DNA from: Minwuia sp048007105 | GTDB taxonomy: Bacteria > Pseudomonadota > Alphaproteobacteria > Minwuiales > Minwuiaceae | NCBI RefSeq assembly: GCF_048007105.1 | Contig: NZ_CP180352.1 | Coordinates: forward strand, 1,364,001 to 1,428,000 | DNA length: 64,000 bases | Direction: 5' to 3' | In this document: positions 26,679 through 36,530 of the stretch, piece after piece | Layout: every line of letters begins with the position of its first letter | Numbering within the stretch: position 1 is the stretch's first letter | The notes under the pieces: model-generated | The model's database searches: none | Told to the model about the DNA's origin: nothing | What the model saw: only the letters and a program-made list of their open reading frames with translations | Translations under genes and position numbers: made by a program

Positions 26679-28187
26679 TTGAGCCTCTGGATCCTGATTG
26701 CCGCCATCACGGTTGCCGCCGCGGTGTACATCCTCCGCCCGCTGGCCCGTGCCCATCTTTCCGCCGCCCGGCGCGGCGACTACGACCTGCGCGTCTACCA
26801 GAGCCAGATCGAGGACCTCGATTCGGATGTCGCCCGCGGGGTAATGACCGAAGCCGAGGCTCGCGGCGCCCGCAACGAGATCGAACGGCGCATGCTGCAG
26901 GCGGTGCGTGATCACGAGCCCGAAATCGGCACCGCAGGCCGGAGCAACGCCATCATCGGCATTCTGGTGGCGCTCGCCCTGCCGGTGGCTGCGGGCCTGA
27001 TCTATCTGGAGATCGGCCGTCCCGACCTGCCCTCCCAGCCCCTGGCCGAACGTACCGACGTCCCGGCCAATGCCGGCCGGATGACGGCGTCCGCCGGCGG
27101 CGGCAACAATCCGGCGCAGACCCAGGACGGACTCGCCTCCGTCGATCAGATGGTCGGCAGCCTGGAACAGCGGCTCGAGGAGAATCCCCAGGACTTCGAC
27201 GGCTGGATGCTGCTCGGCCGCTCCTACAACGTGATGGAGCGCTACGGCGACGCCGTCCGCGCCTATGAGAAGGCCGTCTCCCTGCCCGAGGCCGAAGGGG
27301 ATACGGCGCCGCACATGCAGCTGGGCGAGTCACTGATCTTCGCGTCCGGCGGCGTTGTGCCGGAAGAGGCGCAGGAAGCCTTCCAGAAGGTGCTGTCGCT
27401 GGATCAGGGCCATCCGGGCGCCCGCTATTACATCGCCCTCGCGCGGGGGCAGGCAGGCGACCTGCAGGCCGCCTATGACGGCTGGATGGCGCTGGCCAAG
27501 GACTCGCCGTCCGACGCGCCGTGGATGGAACCGCTGCGCGCCCGGCTGCAGGAAGTTGCGGCCGATCTGGATGTCGAACTGCCGGATCCGCTGCCGACGC
27601 TGCCGGCCGAAGGCGCGCCGGCGATGCCGGAACTGCCGCCGTTGCCGCAGGCGAGCGCGGAGAGCGGCGGCGCTGAAGCCCCGTCCGCGCCCGGCCCGAC
27701 CGCCGAACAGATGCAGGCCGCGCAGGACATGTCGTCGGAGGATCGTCAGGCGATGATCCAGGGCATGGTCGAGCGCCTCGCTGGCCGCCTCGAGGAGGAG
27801 CCGGACGACTATGACGGCTGGATGCGTCTCGGCCGCGCCTATGGCGTGACCGGGAACCAGCAGGGCGCCATCGAGGCCTATGGCAATGCCGTCCGCCTGC
27901 GGCCGCAGGATCCACAGACCCGCCTGCAATACGCCATCGCCGTTCAGGATGCCGCGCCCGACGGGCCGATGCCGCCGGAATCGGTCGCCGCTTTCCAGGC
28001 GCTGGCCGACGTTGCGCCTGAGAACCCGGATGCGCTGTTCATGCTTGGCCGCGCCGACGCCGAGGCGGGACGGCCCGAGGACGCGCTGCAGAAGTGGCGG
28101 AAGCTGCTCGGGATGCTGCAGCCGGGTACGCCGGCCTGGCAGGGCGTCGACGCCCAGATCCGCCGTCTCGAGGAAGCCGGCAAATAA
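26679..28187 (+). CDS. ccmI: cytochrome c maturation TPR protein CcmI
   Basis: 502 residues, TTG start seven bases after ccmH. N-terminal membrane helix, a CcmI-type linker (YDLRVYQSQIEDLDSDVARG), a second membrane helix (IIGILVALALPVAAGLIYL), then two TPR blocks (about 145-280 and 355-490), each opening with YDGWMRLGRAY or the similar FDGWMLLGRSY, separated by a Pro-rich linker. Chaperone that binds apocytochrome c C-termini. Last gene of the operon. The two TPR blocks look like an internal duplication. Confidence 0.93.
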   Translation: MSLWILIAAITVAAAVYILRPLARAHLSAARRGDYDLRVYQSQIEDLDSDVARGVMTEAEARGARNEIERRMLQAVRDHEPEIGTAGRSNAIIGILVALALPVAAGLIYLEIGRPDLPSQPLAERTDVPANAGRMTASAGGGNNPAQTQDGLASVDQMVGSLEQRLEENPQDFDGWMLLGRSYNVMERYGDAVRAYEKAVSLPEAEGDTAPHMQLGESLIFASGGVVPEEAQEAFQKVLSLDQGHPGARYYIALARGQAGDLQAAYDGWMALAKDSPSDAPWMEPLRARLQEVAADLDVELPDPLPTLPAEGAPAMPELPPLPQASAESGGAEAPSAPGPTAEQMQAAQDMSSEDRQAMIQGMVERLAGRLEEEPDDYDGWMRLGRAYGVTGNQQGAIEAYGNAVRLRPQDPQTRLQYAIAVQDAAPDGPMPPESVAAFQALADVAPENPDALFMLGRADAEAGRPEDALQKWRKLLGMLQPGTPAWQGVDAQIRRLEEAGK

Positions 28188-28190
28188 AAA

Positions 28191-28218
28191 GGCGGAGACG
28201 TCGGGTGACGTCTCCGCC
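28191..28218. terminator. strong hairpin directly after ccmI
   Basis: Perfect 12-bp stem GGCGGAGACGTC (28191-28202) and GACGTCTCCGCC (28207-28218) with a GGGT loop, three bases after the ccmI stop. The run of A (28186-28190) precedes the stem on the plus strand, so the T tract is on the minus strand. For the ccm transcript it is a stable 3' hairpin; as an intrinsic terminator it fits minus-strand transcription better. Confidence 0.5.
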
Positions 28219-28370
28219 GGAAGTGTCGGCTGAACAAGGCACAGCCGATGAAGGGAATGCTACGGCACCATCAACCAGTGGCATCCAGTGCCATACCCTG
28301 TTACCTGCAATGCTTGTGCCATGGGGTATTCTGGTAGTTCTTGCTCTGTTCGCGTCAGGCGCTGCGCGGG

Positions 28371-28395
28371 TTCCATCGTTACCGTAACAATGGAA
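28371..28395. promoter_or_regulatory. 25-bp near-perfect palindrome upstream of the Nudix gene
   Basis: The 326-bp gap between the ccmI hairpin and the Nudix gene holds TTCCAT-C-GTTAC (28371-28382), central C, GTAAC-A-ATGGAA (28384-28395). This is followed by four copies of TGTTCC (28401, 28410, 28443, 28473). The symmetry suggests a dimeric regulator site, but no regulator gene is adjacent. A hairpin is also possible. Nothing coding is supported in the gap. Confidence 0.5.
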
Positions 28396-28544
28396 GCGTC
28401 TGTTCCTCATGTTCCAAAAGCGGGCGGTTGGACTTGAAGCCGTGTTCCAACTAGCATCGGCGGCCATGAAGCTGTTCCGAAACGGCACGCCGCCGGACAG
28501 GCCGAATTCATGAGAGATCAACGCTTCCCCACGGAGAGCACGGC

Positions 28545-29096
28545 ATGAGCCGACACCTGCCAGGCGCGGACAATTTCGAGAACCGCGTGCCGCCCGGCGA
28601 CAACCGCGAACGCATGGTCTGCGGCGAATGCGGCTGGGTGAACTACGTCAATCCCAAGATCGTCGTCGGCGCGGTCTGCCGGCTGGAACAGAAGATCCTG
28701 CTCTGCCGCCGCGCCATCGAACCCCGCAAGGGGTTCTGGACCATACCTGCCGGCTTCATGGAAGAGCGGGAAAGCTCCGCCGAGGGTGCCGCCCGAGAGG
28801 CGCGCGAGGAGGCCAACGCCCACCTGAACATCGGCCCGCTGCTGGCGGTCTACAACATCCCCCGGATCAGCCAGGTGCAGCTGATCTACAAGGCCGACCT
28901 CGCCTCGCCCGAGGTCAGCGCCGGCGAGGAATCGCTTGAGGTCGCCTTCTTCGACTGGCACGAGATCCCGTGGGACGAACTGGCCTTCCCCAGCGTGCAC
29001 TGGGCGCTGACACAGATGCGGGAGGTCTGGGACCAGGACGTTTTCCCGACCTTCACCAACCCGCCGGGCGAGACCGGCAACATGACGCCTGCCTGA
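28545..29096 (+). CDS. Nudix hydrolase
   Basis: 183 residues. Nudix box GFMEERESSAEGAAREAREE fits G-x5-E-x7-REUxEE. The N-terminus has a CGECG pair (residues about 26-30) followed by NYVNPKIVVGAV, as in NudC-like and ADP-ribose-type proteins, but only half of a four-Cys zinc ribbon. It hydrolyses some nucleoside diphosphate linked compound; the substrate is unclear. A VOC gene follows after ten bases. Confidence 0.88.
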   Translation: MSRHLPGADNFENRVPPGDNRERMVCGECGWVNYVNPKIVVGAVCRLEQKILLCRRAIEPRKGFWTIPAGFMEERESSAEGAAREAREEANAHLNIGPLLAVYNIPRISQVQLIYKADLASPEVSAGEESLEVAFFDWHEIPWDELAFPSVHWALTQMREVWDQDVFPTFTNPPGETGNMTPA

Positions 29097-29106
29097 CTCC
29101 GCGGAC

Positions 29107-29514
29107 ATGAGCGAACATCTGCATCACGTCCACCTCTTCGCCGCCGATCTCGACGCGACCATTGGCTGGTGGCGGGAACATCTGGGCGGCGAGGTCGCCT
29201 TCGACGGCGAGTTCGGCGGGTCGCGCAATGTCTTCATGCGCGTCGGCAGCGGCCGGATCCACTTCTACGACCAGCCGCTGCGGGACGAGGGCCGGGGCGC
29301 AGTGCATCACATCGGCATCCGCACCGGCGATCTGGCGGCACTGGAAGAACGCCTGCGCCGGGCCGGTATCGCGTTCCGCAGCGGAATCCGGGATTTCGGC
29401 GCCTGGAAATACATCATGTGCCCGGCGCCGGACGGGGTCCTGCTGGAGCTTTTCCAGGCCGATCCGGAGAAGCTGGAAGGCGACGCCGCGCGTTATTTCG
29501 CTGACTGGTCATAG
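29107..29514 (+). CDS. VOC (glyoxalase/dioxygenase superfamily) protein
   Basis: 135 residues with two beta-alpha-beta-beta-beta modules. Possible metal ligands are H in LHHVHLFAADLD, H in AVHHIGIRTGD and E in GVLLELFQAD. The reaction is unknown. Likely co-transcribed with the Nudix gene. Confidence 0.8.
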   Translation: MSEHLHHVHLFAADLDATIGWWREHLGGEVAFDGEFGGSRNVFMRVGSGRIHFYDQPLRDEGRGAVHHIGIRTGDLAALEERLRRAGIAFRSGIRDFGAWKYIMCPAPDGVLLELFQADPEKLEGDAARYFADWS

Positions 29515-29667
29515 CGCCCTGGCATGGGGGTTTTCCCGCCGGAAACAGCCCGCAATGGCGCCTCATGCCCTTTCGATTGATCCGTGGTTTCATCGCCGCG
29601 AAAAAGGCATTACAGGTTGCGGACCCTGACGGAGACCGACCGCAACCGCATTTGGGAGTATATCGCG

Positions 29668-30198
<531 letters not shown>

Positions 30199-30213
30199 CA
30201 GGGCGGACCGCGC

Positions 30214-31092
30214 TTGAACTACTACCTGGTCGCCGCTGCGCTCCGGGCCTTCTCGGTGAACGGCCCGTCCAAGGCGCTCTATCGCTGGCTCGGCAACCGC
30301 AAGGTGGACCGCAAGCTGTCGATGGAGCGTGCCGGCTGGGTGCTGGACCGGATCCGGGAAGCGCCGGTGGGCGAACCGCCGGCCTTCCTGGAACTCGGCA
30401 CCGGCTGGATGCACGCCTACAGCATGCTGCCTGCGCTGATCTGGGACGCCGAGGTGGCCTGCTTCGATGTCTGGGACAACCGGGCCTTCGGGGCGCTGAA
30501 GATGAAGATCCCGGTCCTCAAGCAGGCCGTGGCCGATCTCGACCTGACGGCCGGGCAGAAAGCGCTGGCCGGCCGCAAGCTGGCCAAGATGGAGCAGGCC
30601 GCGGACTTCGATCAGGTCTACGCTGCGCTCAACATGCGCTATGACATCGACGAGAACGGTCGGCTGCCCTACGAGGACAACCGCTTCGACGTCATCTTTT
30701 CCGTCGATGTGCTGGAGCATGTCGTCTCGTCGGGGTTCGACCAGAACGCCGCCGACTGGTTCCGGGTGCTGAAGCCGGGCGGGCGCATGGTGGCGCAGGT
30801 CGGTCTGGACGATCACCTGGCCCACTACGACCCGTCGCGGTCGAAGAAGCATTACCTCCGCCACTCGGACGCCATGTTCGGGAAGCTGCTGGAGAACGAC
30901 GTCCAGTACATCAACCGCATGCCGGCCAGCGAGATGATCGCCCGGCTGGAGGCCGCCGGCTTCCGCACGCTTGAAGCCGAGCGCTGGACCATCGACGATC
31001 CGGAAAATCTGCCAGTGCATCCGGATTACGCGCAGCAACTGCCGCAGGACATCGCCACGTGGCGGCTGCTGCTGACGATGGAGAAGCCGTGA
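30214..31092 (+). CDS. SAM-dependent methyltransferase
   Basis: 292 residues, TTG start. Class I methyltransferase: motif I FLELGTGWMHAYS, a late motif IFSVDVLEHVVSSGFD and VLKPGGRMVAQVGLDDH. An inserted helical segment of about 80 residues separates motifs I and IV. The first about 45 residues resemble a membrane-peripheral helix region. Substrate unknown; possibly a lipid or polysaccharide, but this is a guess. Confidence 0.8.
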   Translation: MNYYLVAAALRAFSVNGPSKALYRWLGNRKVDRKLSMERAGWVLDRIREAPVGEPPAFLELGTGWMHAYSMLPALIWDAEVACFDVWDNRAFGALKMKIPVLKQAVADLDLTAGQKALAGRKLAKMEQAADFDQVYAALNMRYDIDENGRLPYEDNRFDVIFSVDVLEHVVSSGFDQNAADWFRVLKPGGRMVAQVGLDDHLAHYDPSRSKKHYLRHSDAMFGKLLENDVQYINRMPASEMIARLEAAGFRTLEAERWTIDDPENLPVHPDYAQQLPQDIATWRLLLTMEKP

Positions 31093-31105
31093 GGCGCAGC
31101 CGAAC

Positions 31106-31202
31106 GTCCCGGGCTTGACCCGGGACCCATGCCTGAGCTTCGCTGACGATAACAGGGGGCGGCGGAAACGCTCCGGAATGGACCCCGGATCAAGTCCGGG
31201 GT
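31106..31202. repeat. REP-like pair of palindromes in inverted orientation
   Basis: Palindrome 1: GTCCCGGG (31106-31113) and CCCGGGAC (31119-31126) around CTTGA. Palindrome 2: ACCCCGGA (31182-31189) and TCCGGGGT (31195-31202) around TCAAG. The loops are reverse complements, so the two units form a BIME-like inverted pair. Palindrome 2 matches the element in ccmH. It fills the gap between the methyltransferase and SDR genes. Confidence 0.75.
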
Positions 31203-31224
31203 TCTGTTGTTTGGGGAGGGGACC

Positions 31225-31965
31225 TTGAACCAGATCGACCTGAAGGGCCGCAGGGCCATCGTGACGGGTGCCGCGCAGGGCATTGGCCGCGCGATCGCCG
31301 AACGTTTCATCGCCTCGGGCGCGAAGGTCGCCATCTGGGACCGGGATCTCGATCTGGCGCGTGTCACCGCCGACGAGATCGGCGCGACGGCGATCCAGGT
31401 GGATGTCACCGACCCGGCCGCCATCGACATGGCGCTGGCCACGACCGAGGCGGCGCTGGGCGGCGTCGAGATCCTGGTCAACAATGCCGGCATCGCCGGG
31501 GCCAACCGGACTGTCTGGGACTACAGCCCCGACGAATGGCGGCAGATCCTGGATATCAACCTGAACGGGGTCTATTTCTGCTGCCGCGCCGTTGCCCCGA
31601 AGCTGATCGCGGGCGGCTATGGCCGCATCGTCAACATCGCCTCCATCGCCGGCAAGGAGGGCAATCCCAACGCCTCCGCCTATTCGGCCTCGAAGGCCGG
31701 CGTGATCGCACTGACCAAGTCGCTCGGCAAGGAACTGGCTGGCCACGACATCCGCGTGAACTGCGTCACCCCGGCCGCGGCGCGGACGGCGATCTTCGAC
31801 CAGATGAGCGAGGAGCATATCAACTACATGCTCTCCAAGATCCCGATGGGCCGCTTCGTGGAAGTCGGCGAGGTCGCGGCGCTGGTCGCCTGGCTCGCCT
31901 CGGAAGATTGCAGCTTCACCACTGGACAGGTCATCGACATTTCCGGCGGAAGGGCCACCTACTAG
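31225..31965 (+). CDS. short-chain dehydrogenase/reductase
   Basis: 246 residues. TTG 31225 has a GGGGAGGGG box just upstream, and gives MNQIDLKGRRAIVTG; TTG 31207 is in frame but poorer. Cofactor loop TGAAQGIGRA, NNAGIAG, catalytic Ser in NIASIAGKEG and Y-x3-K in SAYSASKAG. FabG-like; many 3-oxoacyl or polyol dehydrogenases look alike, so the substrate is open. Confidence 0.88.
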   Translation: MNQIDLKGRRAIVTGAAQGIGRAIAERFIASGAKVAIWDRDLDLARVTADEIGATAIQVDVTDPAAIDMALATTEAALGGVEILVNNAGIAGANRTVWDYSPDEWRQILDINLNGVYFCCRAVAPKLIAGGYGRIVNIASIAGKEGNPNASAYSASKAGVIALTKSLGKELAGHDIRVNCVTPAAARTAIFDQMSEEHINYMLSKIPMGRFVEVGEVAALVAWLASEDCSFTTGQVIDISGGRATY

Positions 31966-31994
31966 GCGGCAATCATCCGCAGAGGAGAAACAAG

Positions 31995-32285
31995 ATGGCC
32001 GAGAAACTGACCGAAGCGGAACGTCACGACGCGCTGAAGACGCTGGACGGCTGGGAGATGGTGGAAGGCCGCGACGCGATAACGAAGCGCTTCGAGTTCA
32101 AGGACTTCAACGAGGCCTTCGGCTTCATGTCCCGCGTCGCGCTGAAGGCCGAGAAGATGGATCACCATCCCGAGTGGTTCAACGTCTACAAGACCGTCGA
32201 GGTCACGCTCTCGACCCACGACGCGGGCGGGTTGACGAAGCTGGACGTGAAGCTGGCGACATTCATGGACAAGGCCGCGGGCTGA
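31995..32285 (+). CDS. phhB: pterin-4a-carbinolamine dehydratase
   Basis: 96 residues; ATG 31995 behind AGAGGAG. The family core MDHHPEWFNVYKTVEVTLST H is nearly canonical, with the catalytic HHP pair. It recycles the tetrahydropterin cofactor of aromatic amino acid hydroxylases; no such hydroxylase is in the window. Confidence 0.92.
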   Translation: MAEKLTEAERHDALKTLDGWEMVEGRDAITKRFEFKDFNEAFGFMSRVALKAEKMDHHPEWFNVYKTVEVTLSTHDAGGLTKLDVKLATFMDKAAG

Positions 32286-32288
32286 CGT

Positions 32289-32883
32289 TCAGCAGCCGGA
32301 CTCGTTCTCGACGGTCACCGTGCCCGAACCGGCCGGGAACTTCTGCATCAGCGCGACGAACATGGCGTCGGCGACCTCGTTGATGTTGCCGCAGCGCCCG
32401 CGCGAGACGGCGGTGCCTTCGTAGACGCGTTTCGGCCCGTCGGGGCTGTCCATGCGCTGGATGATCAGATCCACCTGTCTGCCGAAGCTCTCGACCGTGC
32501 GGACATCGACGATGGTGTCGTAGCCGACGAAGATGTTGCCGACGCCCTGCTTGTAGACGTAGCGCGGGAACTGGCGCTCGGTCGTCACGAGGTCCGTGCG
32601 GCCGCTGTCCGCCTCGTAGGAGGCCAGGGCCAGATAGAGCGGTCCGTCCTCGGGCGGCACGACGGTGTAGCCGCGGGCGCGGAACTCGCCCTCGATGGTC
32701 CGCTTCGTCCGCGCGAAGAACAGCGACTCGCTCAGCCGGGCGTCTCCGGCGGCGACGGCGATGGTGCCGGCCGTCGCCTGCGGCCGGCAGGGTGCCGGTC
32801 GAGGAGACCTGTGCGCTCAACTGGGCGCAGGCGGCCAGAAGTCCACACAACAGCAGCGCGGCAAGCCTTGTCACGATCGGCAT
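32289..32883 (-). CDS. DUF4136-type lipoprotein, frameshifted
   Basis: N-terminal part from ATG 32883: a lipoprotein signal peptide with lipobox LAAC (AALLLCGLLAACAQ). After about 35 residues the frame turns into Arg-rich nonsense near 32,775-32,795, and the true continuation runs in the next frame (ATAGTIAVAAGDARLSESLF, then FPRYVYKQGVGNIFVGYDTI). The offset corresponds to one extra base. Repaired length about 197 residues. The C-terminal part fits the DUF4136 pattern. Probably an outer-membrane lipoprotein of unknown function, or a recent pseudogene, or a sequencing indel. Confidence 0.7.
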
Positions 32884-33030
32884 TCTGCAGTCCTCCATTC
32901 ACGCAACGCCCGGCGGCCCGATTCTAACATAGTGCCGCGCGGGGCAGCCTTCACGATGCGCCGCCTTGCCCGGCGTCACGTGGCGTCCTACAAACCGGGC
33001 AGTACACGGATCGTGGCGGGGAGAGAGACC

Positions 33031-34530
<1,500 letters not shown>

Positions 34531-34555
34531 CCGGGGCCGGCCGCCGCGGCAGGCT

Positions 34556-35383
34556 CTACTGCGGCGGCGGCACGTCCAGGGTCAGGCTGGTCCAGAAGCT
34601 TTCCCAGTCCCAGTCGACGCCAGGCTTCTTCTCGGCGGGGATGGCATGCACCGCGGCGAACAGCCAGCGTCCGGCGCGGTCGATGGTGACCGTCGCGCGG
34701 CCGTTCGCGTCCGAACGGACGGCCTGGATGCGCTCGCCGGCGCCCTTGACGAAGGTGTTCACCTGGATGCCGCTCAACGGCCGGCCTTCGTAGAGCACGT
34801 CCAGCGTCAGCGTGTCGCCGGCGCGCAACTCGAAGGGGTTCGAGACCGGCACCATCTCGAATGTCAGCTTCGACGGCGCTGCGGCCCAACGTCCGGCGTT
34901 CACATTGTCCCCGGCCAGGACCCAGGTCTTGGGGAATCGCGTGTAGAACTCCTGGCCCGGCTGATCCATCAGGCCGTTCTCCTGCCGGTGGCGGAGAATG
35001 TGGTCGAGCCCCTCTTCCTCGAGATACTTGTTGAAGGTCGGCGCGTCGATGGTGATCCGGTCGCCGACATTCTGATAGGCGACGATGTAGAGGCCGGGAC
35101 GGCCCGCCGGACGGACGATGCCCGCTGGATCGGCGGCGAAAGCGGCGCCGGCCTCCTCCATCTTGCCACCCGGACCATAGACGTCGAAGCGGACGGCGCG
35201 CTGCGGTATCCAGGGCAGCGTGTTGCCGACGAAGTGCTGGCCCACCGCAATCGTAACCGGTATCTCTTCGTCCACCGTCGCGCGGCTCTTGGACGGTTCC
35301 AGCCAGAATTCGTGCGCCGTGGCAGACGATGCGACGGCGGCAGCCGCCAGCGCGGCCGCCAGCGGTTTGAGGAGTTTGAGCAT
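34556..35383 (-). CDS. exported DUF4198 domain protein
   Basis: 275 residues: signal peptide ending SATA, mature start HEFWLEPSKS. Periplasmic beta-sandwich of the DUF4198 (nickel-uptake-associated) type; C-terminal carboxypeptidase-regulatory-like segment (LSGIQVNTFVKGAGERIQAV). The start lies one base from the start of the divergent HupE/UreJ gene. Metal handling is inferred from the family and partner. An 8-bp inverted repeat (34540-34547/34561-34568) lies at the convergent junction with mmsA. Confidence 0.82.
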   Translation of the reverse strand: MLKLLKPLAAALAAAAVASSATAHEFWLEPSKSRATVDEEIPVTIAVGQHFVGNTLPWIPQRAVRFDVYGPGGKMEEAGAAFAADPAGIVRPAGRPGLYIVAYQNVGDRITIDAPTFNKYLEEEGLDHILRHRQENGLMDQPGQEFYTRFPKTWVLAGDNVNAGRWAAAPSKLTFEMVPVSNPFELRAGDTLTLDVLYEGRPLSGIQVNTFVKGAGERIQAVRSDANGRATVTIDRAGRWLFAAVHAIPAEKKPGVDWDWESFWTSLTLDVPPPQ

Positions 35384-35384
35384 C

Positions 35385-36530
35385 GTGGGTTTCCTTACGC
35401 TACCCGGCGTCCGCCGGTTCATCGCGGCGTGTCTGTTGCTGCTGGTCAGCTTGCCCGCCGCCGCGCACGAGATCAAACCTTCCGTCTTCGAGGTCGTCCT
35501 GGGCAAGGACGGCACCTTCACCATCGCCGCGGAGGTGAACGCCGAGGCGATGCTGGTCGATATCGGACCGGGCTACGACGACACCAATGACAGCCCGCAG
35601 GCCGAGGCTTATGACCGCGTCCGCGCGCTGCCGCCGGCGGCGTTCGCCGACGCGTTCCGGGAGGGCGAGGCGACGGTGCTTGACGGCTTCGACCTGCAGT
35701 TCGACGGACAGACGGTGCGGCCGCGGCTGGTGTCGATCGAGGTGCGACCCGCCGAGGACATCAGCGTCACCCGTGTGAGCGATGTGAGGCTCGACGGCCC
35801 GATCCTGCCGGGGGCGGAGACCTTCACCTTCTCCTACCCGCGCGCCTATGGCGCCATCGCGCTGAAGATGAAGCGGGAGGGGGATGCCGAGTTCCGGACC
35901 CACTGGATGCCGGACGGGACGGAAACGCAGTCCCTGCCGCTGGAAGGGCTTGTCCCGCCGCGCACCTGGTACGAAGTGATCGGCGAGTACATCTATGTCG
36001 GCTTCGTGCACATCGTGCCGAAGGGGCTGGACCACATCCTGTTCGTGCTCGGCCTTTTCCTGCTGTCGCGCAACATGCGGCCGCTGCTGGTGCAGGTGAC
36101 GACCTTCACGGTCGCGCACTCCATCACGCTGGCGCTGTCGCTTTACGGCATCGTCGAACTGCCGCCCGCCATCGTCGAGCCGCTGATCGCCCTTTCCATC
36201 GCCTATGTCGCCATCGAGAACATCTTCATGGCGCGGCTCAGTCCGTGGCGCCCCTTCGTGGTGTTCGCCTTCGGTCTGCTGCACGGTCTCGGCTTCGCCG
36301 GCGTGCTGACCGAACTCGGCCTGCCGCGCAGCGAATTCCTCGAGGCGTTGATCGGGTTCAACATCGGCGTCGAAGCCGGTCAGCTGGCCGTCATTCTGGC
36401 GGCCTTGCTGGCGGTCGGAATCTGGGGACTGCCGGAGCGGCTCTACCGCCGTGCCATCGTAATACCGGCCTCGCTCGCCATCGCCTTTGTCGGCCTCTAC
36501 TGGACCGTGGAGCGCGTCGGCCTGCTCTAG
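35385..36530 (+). CDS. HupE/UreJ family membrane protein
   Basis: About 381 residues. Signal peptide (FIAACLLLLVSLPAAA), mature start HEIKPSVFEV, a periplasmic domain of about 190 residues, then seven membrane helices with the HupE/UreJ signature (VGFVHIVPKGLDHILFVLGL, FTVAHSITLALSLYG and GLLHGLGFAGVL) rich in His. Proposed metal (nickel or cobalt) permease. The start is GTG 35385; TTG 35376 is in frame but lies within the divergent gene. Ends four bases into the histidine kinase gene on the other strand. Confidence 0.85.
   Translation: MGFLTLPGVRRFIAACLLLLVSLPAAAHEIKPSVFEVVLGKDGTFTIAAEVNAEAMLVDIGPGYDDTNDSPQAEAYDRVRALPPAAFADAFREGEATVLDGFDLQFDGQTVRPRLVSIEVRPAEDISVTRVSDVRLDGPILPGAETFTFSYPRAYGAIALKMKREGDAEFRTHWMPDGTETQSLPLEGLVPPRTWYEVIGEYIYVGFVHIVPKGLDHILFVLGLFLLSRNMRPLLVQVTTFTVAHSITLALSLYGIVELPPAIVEPLIALSIAYVAIENIFMARLSPWRPFVVFAFGLLHGLGFAGVLTELGLPRSEFLEALIGFNIGVEAGQLAVILAALLAVGIWGLPERLYRRAIVIPASLAIAFVGLYWTVERVGLL

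Noticed and set aside
34540..34568. 8-bp GC inverted repeat as a terminator between mmsA and the DUF4198 gene
   Set aside because: No T tract and it overlaps the DUF4198 stop codon; kept only as a remark.
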